64,000 nucleotides of DNA from UMGS1889 sp964540575 (GTDB lineage: Bacteria > Bacillota > Clostridia > Oscillospirales > Ruminococcaceae), in the NCBI GenBank assembly GCA_964540575.1, contig CAZINI010000002.1, positions 62,001 to 126,000 on the forward strand. Reading direction: 5' to 3'. Position numbers and translations under genes: made by a program. Shown in pieces: positions 51,659 through 59,237 of the stretch. Below the pieces are notes generated by a model. That model did not search any database. It saw nothing but the letters and a program-made list of their open reading frames with translations, and was not told the origin of the DNA. The first letter of the stretch is position 1. Each line of letters opens with the position of its first letter.

Positions 51659-53143
51659 TTACCTTACTTTAGTTATGGAAATCTCAGCCAGCAAACCTCT
51701 TTCCCCTCGATACATACGGAAAACCGCCCCGTCATACAGCTTTATTGCCTGTCCCGACGGCACGGAATTTCCCTCGGGGGACATAAGCCCGTCGGCGTTT
51801 CGGTTAATGAGGAACCATTCTCCGTTGTGTCGGCAGATATAGGCTTGCAGCGTCTTATCCGCCTTTTCATCGGGGAAAACGCTGCTCTGGAAGTGCCACT
51901 TGAACAGGGGGGTGTTGTTCACAACGTCCACCTCGGCGTAGTCCCGCCATTGTCCCTCGTGACCTCTTATTTCCTGTTTCAGCTTTAGTCGGACGATCTC
52001 CTTTTCGGCTATTTTATGACCGCAGTAGGGGCATTTCGTCACCGTGTTGTCGTACATAACGAACCATTTCTGTTCACAGGACGGGTTTGAGCAATGATGC
52101 AGCAGATCCCACGTCTTGACAAGTCCACGCTCCCATTCCATAGCGGTGGGACGGTATTCGGGATTATGCAGACCGTCCACAAAAGCCCGTAAAAACAGCT
52201 TTTCCAGGATAGGACCCAAGTCCTTTATGGTAACATACAGATCCTTCGGACGGTTTGACGTGTCATCGGGATCTTCGATGAATGTAGCTTTCGGTCCGAG
52301 GGCGAGATAGTCATCATTTTCCGCCGAATCCATATCGTAAATTTTCGGTCCTATAAGCGGATGCCTGAGAAATAAATATTCATATATCAGGACACTCAGT
52401 GCGTGCAGGTCGGTGTAGCTGGACGGCGAGATGCGGTTGGGGTCGTTCATCTCAAGGTCGAGAGATTCCAGCACCTCGGGGGCGATATAGCCTCTTGTTC
52501 CCGCCACCTCGGGGGGATAAAGCCCCGGCACCACCAGCGAGTCAATGTCGATAACAACGCAGTTTCCCGTTTTCGGGTCGATAAGCACGTTGTTGTTGGA
52601 CAGGTCGGAATGTGCCAGCCCTGCCTGATGAAGCCGCCTGATGGAACGTGCCAGCAGCAGGGACATTTGCATCATGGAACGCAGATCGCCCAGCTCGTGT
52701 GGGGCGAGATAGCGTCGGTTTTTCGAGGTGAACCAGTTGCTTTTTTTGTCCTTGCCCTTTAGATTTATCACGGGTGAGGAGGATTCATCGAAAAAGAAGC
52801 TTTTCGGGTATGTGGGGCAGACGATGCCGAACTGAGGGTCTACCACAATGCCCGTCGGCCAGCAGAACCGTCCCGCAAAATAGGCGGCAATGCGTTCGTC
52901 GCTGCCCTTTGCACCGCCCTTTGATTCGGGGATAGTGGGGTTGTATCGGGAGATTATCGCTTCGATACGGGACTGAATGTTGGGGTCGGCGGCGTCCTCG
53001 GGGTCGTTGAAAAACTGCACCACATAGGACTTGTCGGGGGAAAAATAGGTGTATTTCATACCTCCTCGGGGAGGGTTGTCGGTAATGACATAGGGTATCT
53101 TTTTGCCGCTTGCAAGGGTGGCTTCGGCGAGCTTGTCAGCCAT
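51659..53143 (-). CDS. Serine/threonine protein kinase-like protein of the Ter system
   Basis: 494 residues from ATG 53143; a GTG at 53152 is possible. Kinase-like domain about 20-330 with catalytic HSDLSNNNVLID and VIDIDS (DFG equivalent), AGTRGYIAPEVLE and SPSSYTDLHALSVLIYEYLF. The usual VAIK lysine is not obvious (YVVQFF), so phosphotransfer should be tested. A zinc ribbon follows, CSNPSCEQKW...CPYCGHKI (about 345-375), then a beta-rich C-terminal part (about 400-494) resembling an FHA-type fold. It overlaps the PP2C gene by 8 nt; kinase, phosphatase and vWA genes travel together in Ter systems. Confidence 0.85.
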   Translation of the reverse strand: MADKLAEATLASGKKIPYVITDNPPRGGMKYTYFSPDKSYVVQFFNDPEDAADPNIQSRIEAIISRYNPTIPESKGGAKGSDERIAAYFAGRFCWPTGIVVDPQFGIVCPTYPKSFFFDESSSPVINLKGKDKKSNWFTSKNRRYLAPHELGDLRSMMQMSLLLARSIRRLHQAGLAHSDLSNNNVLIDPKTGNCVVIDIDSLVVPGLYPPEVAGTRGYIAPEVLESLDLEMNDPNRISPSSYTDLHALSVLIYEYLFLRHPLIGPKIYDMDSAENDDYLALGPKATFIEDPDDTSNRPKDLYVTIKDLGPILEKLFLRAFVDGLHNPEYRPTAMEWERGLVKTWDLLHHCSNPSCEQKWFVMYDNTVTKCPYCGHKIAEKEIVRLKLKQEIRGHEGQWRDYAEVDVVNNTPLFKWHFQSSVFPDEKADKTLQAYICRHNGEWFLINRNADGLMSPEGNSVPSGQAIKLYDGAVFRMYRGERGLLAEISITKVR

Positions 53144-54359
53144 TTGCGTCACCCGCCTTTTCGGGGAGTATCAGCAGAAGCGTCCTGTCGTCAAAGGAAC
53201 CTCTTTTCAGGTAAACGTCCAGCCAGCGGCAGAGCTTTTCGGCGGCATTTCCCGAAAGTCCCGACAGGCTTCCTTCGCTTTCGGGCGGGTCGGGGAGATA
53301 AGCCTTCATATCCCACAATTTTTCCATAGAAATGCCCGACTTTTCCGCCGTGCTTTCGGAATATGCTATGCGGTAGCAAACGTCCTTGTCATTGACCCAG
53401 CCGTTTGCTTCGGGGACGGAAACTATCTCGGCTGACGGCTTTTCGCTGTTTCCCGAGGGCTTTGGGATAATGCCGTTCATCATAAGGTCGAGATATAAAT
53501 TCAGCATTTTCGGGGAATTTGGGAAATAGTCGTCCGCCACGCCGTCCGACATAAGCATTACCGCCGAACGCTTTGAACGGCGAAGCTTAGTTCTCGTCTG
53601 AACGGCTGCTTGACTGTGCATTTTCGGAGAGGTAAGGAACTCCGTTTCCCCCGAAAAATCCCCGCTGTCGGGAATGCCCAGCAGTGTCAGGGCGGAGCTG
53701 TACGGTTCATCGGGGCTGACCGAGCAAACCATTCCGTCCCCCGCCTGAATGGATATAACAAGCTGTTCGCCGTTATCCAGCGGTATTACCGAGCAGGTCA
53801 CCAGAGTGCAGGCGAAATCGGATAGCTTCAGTTCACCGTCGGCGGAAAATTCGGGGTCGCTTCGGCGGCTGTCGAACTCGCTTTCCACGGCTTCGGCAGC
53901 GTGTATGAACGCCGACTGCATTATCTCCGTAAGCTTAGTGCAGGCGGATATGAAATCGGGGCTGTCAAGGGGGAGGGAGAGCTTTTCGGAAAGCCCGTCT
54001 GTCTGCCCGGCGGACAGAAAATTATCCCTGACCTCGTTCACAAAGGAAGTGCAGGCAGCCCTTGCACCTATCCTCGAAAACCGTTTTGAGCCTGCTCCGT
54101 CGGACACTGCCGCAACTATCCAGCCGCCTATTTCGGCAGCCTCGAACCAATCATCACAGTTTGAACCGTCGTGCTTGTGCTTTTTACCACGGACACGGGC
54201 GGCTGTGACGGTGTAATCGCTGTATTTCTCGTAAAGCTCTTTATATTCGGGAAACGGCTCGGGTGCGTCCGGAACGGGCGTGTATCTCCACATGGAAGCA
54301 GTGCGAGCAGTGACCTCCCCATCGGTAAGGGGGACATTGTTTTCGGCATTTTCCGACAA
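53136..54359 (-). CDS. PP2C-type protein phosphatase of the Ter system
   Basis: 407 residues from a TTG at 54359, chosen because AAGGAG lies 8 nt upstream; the in-frame GTG at 54368 overlaps that site. PP2C motifs: RGKKHKHDGSNCDDWFEAAE, AAVSDGAGSKRFSRIGARAA (metal Asp), AVMLMSDGVADDYF and DRTLLLILPEK. It should dephosphorylate Ser/Thr targets of the adjacent kinase. The stop overlaps the kinase gene. Confidence 0.88.
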   Translation of the reverse strand: MSENAENNVPLTDGEVTARTASMWRYTPVPDAPEPFPEYKELYEKYSDYTVTAARVRGKKHKHDGSNCDDWFEAAEIGGWIVAAVSDGAGSKRFSRIGARAACTSFVNEVRDNFLSAGQTDGLSEKLSLPLDSPDFISACTKLTEIMQSAFIHAAEAVESEFDSRRSDPEFSADGELKLSDFACTLVTCSVIPLDNGEQLVISIQAGDGMVCSVSPDEPYSSALTLLGIPDSGDFSGETEFLTSPKMHSQAAVQTRTKLRRSKRSAVMLMSDGVADDYFPNSPKMLNLYLDLMMNGIIPKPSGNSEKPSAEIVSVPEANGWVNDKDVCYRIAYSESTAEKSGISMEKLWDMKAYLPDPPESEGSLSGLSGNAAEKLCRWLDVYLKRGSFDDRTLLLILPEKAGDANG

Positions 54360-54389
54360 GAATACCACTCCTTATATATAATGTATCTG

Positions 54390-55031
54390 TTACGGAACGA
54401 TAACAAAGCCCTGAGGAGGAGGCGGCAGCTCAATATTTGCACCGGGCTTTGCGTCCAGGCTCTTGGAGGACATTTTTATGGAGCTGGAAACCCATGTAAA
54501 GAACTGTGCCAGATCGCCTGCGGACAGATTATTCATCATCAGGACGCATTCGGTTATTTCTTTAAGTACGGTAGTATCGGCATATGCACCCGCCGCACAA
54601 GCGATAATGTTTGCGGGGTGGGTCGCCTTCAATTCCTCGGCAGCGGCACGCCAGTCATCGGTAGGGGCACCGTCTGTGAGAATGAAAACCAGCGGCTTCC
54701 AGTCGCCCTTTTGCGTTTCGGTGGATTTTCTTACTTCGTTTCTGATGCAGTCGGCAAGGAGGGAAAGTGCCGCACCGAAAGCAGTCGCACCGCCTGCGGA
54801 GATCTGCGGCTCCTTGAAAAGCATAAGCTCGGTCAGGGGTGTGACCTGTCTTGCCTGTGAATTAAAGGTAATTACCGAAAGATAGGCTGTTTCCAGTGCC
54901 TGAGGGTCGCCCCGAAGCTCGGAGATAAGGGCTTTTACGCCCTGCTTTACAGCTTCGATAGGGTCGCCCGACATTGAGCCTGAGGTATCCAGAAGCAGGT
55001 AAACGGGAAGTCGTCTTGTGAAATCTGACAT
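54390..55031 (-). CDS. terY: TerY-type von Willebrand factor A protein
   Basis: 213 residues. vWA domain with MIDAS motif LLLDTSGSMSG (DxSxS, about 13-20), Thr in SAGGATAFGAAL and Asp in ILTDGAPTDDW. Such TerY proteins bind a divalent metal and act in protein assemblies with the PP2C and kinase. First gene of the signalling operon, 30 nt before the PP2C start. Confidence 0.93.
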   Translation of the reverse strand: MSDFTRRLPVYLLLDTSGSMSGDPIEAVKQGVKALISELRGDPQALETAYLSVITFNSQARQVTPLTELMLFKEPQISAGGATAFGAALSLLADCIRNEVRKSTETQKGDWKPLVFILTDGAPTDDWRAAAEELKATHPANIIACAAGAYADTTVLKEITECVLMMNNLSAGDLAQFFTWVSSSIKMSSKSLDAKPGANIELPPPPQGFVIVP

Positions 55032-55099
55032 ATTTTTTCGTTCCTTTCAGATATATTACAGTTGAAACTGCTTATAGTATACGTTCTATAATATTTAAA

Positions 55100-55128
55100 A
55101 TTATACACCTAATTAATGGATTTGTCAA
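55100..55128 (-). promoter_or_regulatory. Consensus promoter of the terY-PP2C-kinase operon
   Basis: Minus strand TTGACA (complement of 55123-55128), 17 bp, TATAAT (complement of 55100-55105): a perfect consensus. Confidence 0.85.
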
Positions 55129-55240
55129 GATTATTTTTATAGTTCTTACATTTTTTTTACTATGCGGGACAATTCCGTTATGCGTTGACAAATTCAACAA
55201 AAACAGTGTTTCAAAAATGTAGGATTTATCCTATTTGCCG

Positions 55241-55269
55241 TTGCGAAAATCGTCGGGAAATGGTATAAT
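55241..55269 (+). promoter_or_regulatory. Promoter of the DUF815 ATPase gene
   Basis: TTGCGA (55241-55246), 17 bp, TGG-TATAAT (55264-55269), an extended -10 like the one at 32468-32496. Divergent from the terY promoter. Confidence 0.75.
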
Positions 55270-55303
55270 TATCGGTAGAAATTTATTTGCGAGGTAAAAT
55301 AAA

Positions 55304-56488
55304 ATGAATAAAAGATACGGCGAGGAGCTTTCCTCACTTACGGTATTTCGGGGAATTCTCAGCGACCCTGTTATGATAAGGCTGAAAAAAATGCTGGACT
55401 TTTCGGGCGATGAAACGGAATTTATCTCCCTTTACTCGGATTTTGTCAGCGAGCTTTTCAAGACCACCGATAATTTTACCGAATATCTGCTTAGTCTTGT
55501 TCTTGAAGATGAAAATCCGTATATGCTGAAAATGGCGGAGGAGGGCGTTTCAAGCGATATACTCCGCCGCTGTGCCGAAAGGGAGCTTCAAATGTTACAG
55601 GAGCTTTCACGGCTGACTTCTGCCGATGTTTGCGAAGATCTGGGGTATGACGGCTATCTGTCCGAGTGGGCGGTTTCCGAGCGGGATTTTTCGGAGATAT
55701 ACAATGAGCGTATAAGAAATGTAGCGGTAAAGGGCTATGGCGTTTATGCGAAATATCATACATTTATGCTTCGGGACGACAAGATAGTTCCCGTGAAAAA
55801 CCCGGACACACAGCGGCTTTCACAGCTCAGCGGCTATGAGTTCGAGCGGAAAAAGGTCATAGACAACACCATTGCACTGCTGAACGGCAAGCCTGCGGCA
55901 AACGTCCTGCTTTACGGTGATGCGGGAACGGGCAAATCCTCCACCGTCAAGGGCATTGTCAACGAGTTCAAGGACAGGGGACTTCGGCTTATTGAGATAA
56001 AAAAGTCACAGCTGCACAGTATGCCCATTATCCTTGAGAACATTTCCAAGAACCCGCTGAAATTTATCCTGTTTATAGATGACCTGTCCTTTGCCGCCGA
56101 TGATGACGATTTCGGTGCATTAAAGGCGATCCTGGAAGGCTCTATCTCCCACAAAACGCCTAATCTCGCTATTTACGCTACCAGCAACCGCCGTCATCTG
56201 GTCAAGGAGAAATTTTCCGACCGTGACGGGGACGACATTCACAAGAACGACAGTATGGCGGAGCTTATCTCCCTTTCCGACCGTTTCGGTTTGACTGTCA
56301 CATTCCTGAAACCCGACAAAAAGCAGTATTTCGAGATAGTGAAAAATCTTGCGGAGGAATACGAGATAGGTATTGCGGAGGAGGAGCTACAGCTAAAGGC
56401 GGAGGAGTTTGCTATCAGGCGAAGCGGACGCTCTGCCCGTGCGGCAAAGCAGTTTATTGAGCAGCTTAAGGCACAAGAGAGCGTTTAG
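55304..56488 (+). CDS. DUF815 family AAA+ ATPase
   Basis: 394 residues. The N-terminal helical part (about 1-170) precedes an AAA+ module: Walker A LLYGDAGTGKSSTVKGI (about 205-220), Walker B FILFIDDLSFAADDDDF, sensor 1 IYATSNRRHLVKEKFSD and an arginine-rich sensor 2 (IRRSGRSARAAKQFIEQ). DUF815 ATPases resemble DnaC/ClpX-like loaders; their role is unclear. It is divergent from terY and ends at a heptamer repeat. Membership in the Ter system is inferred only from position. Confidence 0.88.
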   Translation: MNKRYGEELSSLTVFRGILSDPVMIRLKKMLDFSGDETEFISLYSDFVSELFKTTDNFTEYLLSLVLEDENPYMLKMAEEGVSSDILRRCAERELQMLQELSRLTSADVCEDLGYDGYLSEWAVSERDFSEIYNERIRNVAVKGYGVYAKYHTFMLRDDKIVPVKNPDTQRLSQLSGYEFERKKVIDNTIALLNGKPAANVLLYGDAGTGKSSTVKGIVNEFKDRGLRLIEIKKSQLHSMPIILENISKNPLKFILFIDDLSFAADDDDFGALKAILEGSISHKTPNLAIYATSNRRHLVKEKFSDRDGDDIHKNDSMAELISLSDRFGLTVTFLKPDKKQYFEIVKNLAEEYEIGIAEEELQLKAEEFAIRRSGRSARAAKQFIEQLKAQESV

Positions 56489-56525
56489 TATTAAGTGATT
56501 AGTGTTAAGTGATTAGTGTTTAGTT
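56484..56525 (+). repeat. Heptamer tandem repeat copy 3 (six units)
   Basis: Six exact-length 7-bp units TTTAGTA, TTAAGTG, ATTAGTG, TTAAGTG, ATTAGTG, TTTAGTT. The first contains the stop codon of the DUF815 gene. TATGTGGAAAGTGG follows. The rest of the spacer to 56731 holds a short GGGACGGGTTTCCCGTACC palindrome near 56595. Confidence 0.75.
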
Positions 56526-56685
56526 TATGTGGAAAGTGGAGAGTTGAAGGCTAGGTAAATTTGTTATTAAATCACAATGAATAATTTTTGTAGGGGACGG
56601 GTTTCCCGTACCGCCTTTTCCGCTGTTGCGTTTGTTTGCATATTTTGAAATTATTCATATAAATATCACATTGTCATCACATTGA

Positions 56686-56704
56686 TTTAGTAAAATATAC
56701 TAAA
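56686..56704. promoter_or_regulatory. Inverted repeat upstream of the small alarmone synthetase
   Basis: TTTAGTA (56686-56692) and TACTAAA (56698-56704), 7-bp arms with a 5-nt centre, 27 nt before the gene. Possible operator or part of the promoter; TTGTCA at 56671 with AT-rich -10 candidates is nearby. Confidence 0.4.
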
Positions 56705-56731
56705 CAATTTATCCGAAAGGGTGACGTTCAA

Positions 56732-57481
56732 GTGGCAATTGCCAATGTGAAAAGTGAAGTTTATCTTGATCTGGATACGGAAAAGCGGCATTCCGCCGAT
56801 GTATCCTGTTCGCCCGAAACCGACGGCACCGCCGTTTACGGGCTTATGACTGCCGACGGAAATCCCGCTATATTGCAGACTGCTATGCAGTTCCAGCAGA
56901 TAATGCTGCTTTATGAGGGTGCAGTTCAGCAGGTGAAAAACAAGCTGGACATTCTCAGCAAGGAGTTTCATATCACCAATAACCGAAATCCCATAGATTC
57001 CATACGCTACCGCATCAAAGAGCCTATGAGCATTGCCGAAAAGCTCAGCCGAAAGGGTATGGACGTGACCCTTGAAAATATGGTCACAAAGCTCAACGAC
57101 ATTGCGGGAATAAGGGTGGTCTGCCCGTTCATCTCCGATGTCTACACCGTTGCGGATATGCTGACTATGCAGGACGATATTCGGGTGGTGGAGAGGAAGG
57201 ATTACGTTGAAAATCCCAAGGAAAACGGCTACCGAAGCCTTCATCTGGTGCTGGAGGTAATGGTTTTTCTGTCCGACAGGAAGCAGCCTGTTCGGGTGGA
57301 GGTGCAGATAAGGACTATCGCTATGAACTTCTGGGCAAGTCTGGAGCATCAGCTGCGGTACAAATCCAGCTCGGAAATTTCCGAGAGCATTTCCGAAGAT
57401 TTGAAGGAATGTGCCGAGATAATCGCACTGACCGACAAGCGTATGCAGCGTATCAAGGAACAGATAGACGAAGTGGACTAA
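56732..57481 (+). CDS. Small alarmone synthetase (GTP pyrophosphokinase family)
   Basis: 249 residues from GTG 56732 (AAAGG upstream). RelA/SpoT synthetase domain without hydrolase or regulatory parts, as in YjbM/YwaC (SAS) proteins: DIAGIRVVCPFISDVYTVAD, NPKENGYRSLHLVLEV and VEVQIRTIAMNFWASLEHQL with the catalytic residues. It makes (p)ppGpp from ATP and GTP or GDP. Probably controlled at the transcriptional level, as the class is in Firmicutes. Followed at once by a large inverted repeat. Confidence 0.92.
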   Translation: MAIANVKSEVYLDLDTEKRHSADVSCSPETDGTAVYGLMTADGNPAILQTAMQFQQIMLLYEGAVQQVKNKLDILSKEFHITNNRNPIDSIRYRIKEPMSIAEKLSRKGMDVTLENMVTKLNDIAGIRVVCPFISDVYTVADMLTMQDDIRVVERKDYVENPKENGYRSLHLVLEVMVFLSDRKQPVRVEVQIRTIAMNFWASLEHQLRYKSSSEISESISEDLKECAEIIALTDKRMQRIKEQIDEVD

Positions 57482-57640
57482 TACTAATCTTTAATCAACC
57501 TATGGACAAATCCGACAGCTATAACCCAGCCACTCGGCGTCAAGCACCCTTGACGGGCGACAGCCCGCCTGCGGGTGCTTTCCTTGATTGGCTGTGTTCT
57601 ATCTGCCGCCTTTGTCTACAGAACGATTAAAGATTAGTAT
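57481..57640. repeat. 160-bp inverted-repeat element
   Basis: Ends are a perfect 16-bp inverted repeat, ATACTAATCTTTAATC (57481-57496) and GATTAAAGATTAGTAT (57625-57640). The interior also pairs imperfectly along most of its length (CGACAG...CCCAGCCA with TGGCTGTG...CTGCCG; CAAGCACCC with GGGTGCTT). It starts at the last base of the SAS stop codon. No ORF. MITE-like or large palindrome unit; a direct target-site duplication was not obvious. Confidence 0.75.
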
Positions 57641-57677
57641 AAAAACCGCCGAAGCGAAATAAAAACGCTTCGGCGGT
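57641..57677 (-). terminator. Terminator of ychF
   Basis: Minus strand stem ACCGCCGAAGCG and CGCTTCGGCGGT (57645-57677), 9-nt loop, then TTTTTATAC; 18 nt after the ychF stop. Confidence 0.85.
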
Positions 57678-57694
57678 CATTGTTTATTCGGATA

Positions 57695-58789
57695 TTAAAC
57701 GTTGAAACGGAAGGTAACAATATCTCCGTCCTGCATAACATAGTCCTTTCCTTCAAGGCGGACAAGTCCTTTTTCCTTTGCTTCGGTCATAGTTCCGCAC
57801 TTCATCAGGTCGTCGAAGGACACTATCTCGGCACGGATAAAGCCCTTTTCAAAGTCTGTGTGTATCTTTCCCGCTGCCTGAGGTGCTTTTGTTCCCTTGG
57901 TGATGGTCCATGCTCTTACCTCGGGCTGTCCTGCGGTAAGGAAGGAGATAAGTCCCAGCAGGGAATAGCCCTCTTTGATGATACGGTCAAGTCCCGAAAC
58001 CTCCAGACCAAGGTCTGCAAGGAACATTTGCTTATCCTCGTCGGACATATCGGAAATTTCCGCTTCTATCTGTGCACAGATGGGCAGAACGGCTGCCTTT
58101 TCATTTTTCGCTATTTCACAAACGGTCTTGTAATGCTCGCTGGTGTCTATGTTATTTCGAAAATCGTCCTCGCATAGGTTTGCGGCGTAAATTACGGGCT
58201 TTGCTGACAGCAAAGGCATATCCTTGATAGTGTCAAGCTGATCCTCGGTAAAGTCAAAGGAACGTGCGGAGCGTCCCTCCTCCATATGTGCCTTTAATGC
58301 TTCGAGAAATTCCACTTCCGCCTGATATTTCTTATCGCCCTTGACAAGCTTCTTTGTGCGGTCGATACGTCTTTCGACTATTTCAATATCCGCAAATATC
58401 AGCTCCAGGTCGATGGTTTCAATATCTCTTCGGGGATCGACGCTGCCGTCAACGTGGATAATGTCCGGGTCCTCAAAGCAGCGGACAACGTGGACGATAG
58501 CGTCCACCTCACGGATATTGGAGAGAAACTTGTTTCCCAGTCCCTCGCCCTTTGATGCACCCTTTACAAGACCTGCAATGTCAACAAATTCCAGCCTTGC
58601 GGGGGTAAATTTTACGGGATTATACATTTCTGCCAGCTTGTCAAGCCTTTCATCGGGGACGGAAACAACGCCCACATTAGGCTCGATCGTGCAGAAGGGA
58701 TAGTTTGCGGATTCTGCACCTGCATTTGTAAGTGCATTAAAAAGGGTGCTTTTTCCCACATTGGGAAGTCCTACCATACCAAGCTTCAT
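57695..58789 (-). CDS. ychF: Redox/ribosome-associated P-loop ATPase YchF
   Basis: 364 residues from ATG 58789 (AAAGGA about 10 nt upstream; the longer frame is a chance extension). Obg-family P-loop with KLGMVGLPNVGKSTLFNALT, DIAGLVKGASKGEGLGNKFL, NxxE-type base motif YAANLCED in place of NKxD, which explains ATP preference, and a C-terminal TGS domain. Involved in ribosome-linked and oxidative stress responses. Confidence 0.95.
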   Translation of the reverse strand: MKLGMVGLPNVGKSTLFNALTNAGAESANYPFCTIEPNVGVVSVPDERLDKLAEMYNPVKFTPARLEFVDIAGLVKGASKGEGLGNKFLSNIREVDAIVHVVRCFEDPDIIHVDGSVDPRRDIETIDLELIFADIEIVERRIDRTKKLVKGDKKYQAEVEFLEALKAHMEEGRSARSFDFTEDQLDTIKDMPLLSAKPVIYAANLCEDDFRNNIDTSEHYKTVCEIAKNEKAAVLPICAQIEAEISDMSDEDKQMFLADLGLEVSGLDRIIKEGYSLLGLISFLTAGQPEVRAWTITKGTKAPQAAGKIHTDFEKGFIRAEIVSFDDLMKCGTMTEAKEKGLVRLEGKDYVMQDGDIVTFRFNV

Positions 58790-58811
58790 AATTCTAAAGT
58801 CCTTTACTAAC

Positions 58812-58839
58812 ATTATATTTTGTGCCGATAAGAAGTCAA
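58812..58839 (-). promoter_or_regulatory. Promoter of ychF
   Basis: Minus strand TTGACT (complement of 58834-58839), 16 bp, TATAAT (complement of 58812-58817). Confidence 0.75.
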
Positions 58840-58850
58840 GACACAATGAT

Positions 58851-58893
58851 AAAGCCGCTTTGCTTTAAGCTTTGCGGCTTTTTCTTTTTGGAT
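58851..58893. terminator. Hairpin upstream of ychF promoter
   Basis: AAAGCCGC (58851-58858) and GCGGCTTT (58874-58881) with an inner GC pairing; followed by TTCTTTTTG on the plus strand. It lies right after the Cys-rich small gene on the minus strand and may end it. Confidence 0.6.
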
Positions 58894-58903
58894 TTACCGA
58901 GGT

Positions 58904-59128
58904 TCAGTCCTCGTCGTCATCGTCTAAATGCAGACTGCGGACATACTCTGCACTGTCAAACTCTTCCTCTTCGTTACAGCCCTCGCAGCGTTTCTTTGCA
59001 CAGCCTGCCGCCGATAATACGCCAACGACAAGACCGAGGACAAATGCGACCAAAGCGGTGAAAACGAGAATTCCGTTTGAGGTGGAGCTGCATTCGGGTT
59101 CGCAGCAGAAGTTGCAGGATTCACGCAT
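58904..59128 (-). CDS. Cysteine-rich small single-span membrane protein
   Basis: 74 residues, AAAGGAAG upstream. An N-terminal Cys-rich part (ESCNFCCEPEC), one hydrophobic helix (about 19-41), a second cysteine group (GCAKKRCEGC) and an acidic tail (DDDDED). Five or more cysteines on both sides of the membrane suggest metal or disulfide chemistry. No family recognised. Appears to be a single-gene unit. Confidence 0.7.
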   Translation of the reverse strand: MRESCNFCCEPECSSTSNGILVFTALVAFVLGLVVGVLSAAGCAKKRCEGCNEEEEFDSAEYVRSLHLDDDDED

Positions 59129-59237
59129 AATTATTACTTCCTTTCGACTGTCGGTTGGTGTCCGACCTACATAGCACCATTATACACCAAATTCCGAAAA
59201 AAATCAAGTAATTTTTATAAATATTGTATAAAGTGCA

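Noticed and set aside
57481..57640. Insertion sequence
   Set aside because: No transposase frame and no obvious target duplication; it is only a palindromic element of 160 bp.
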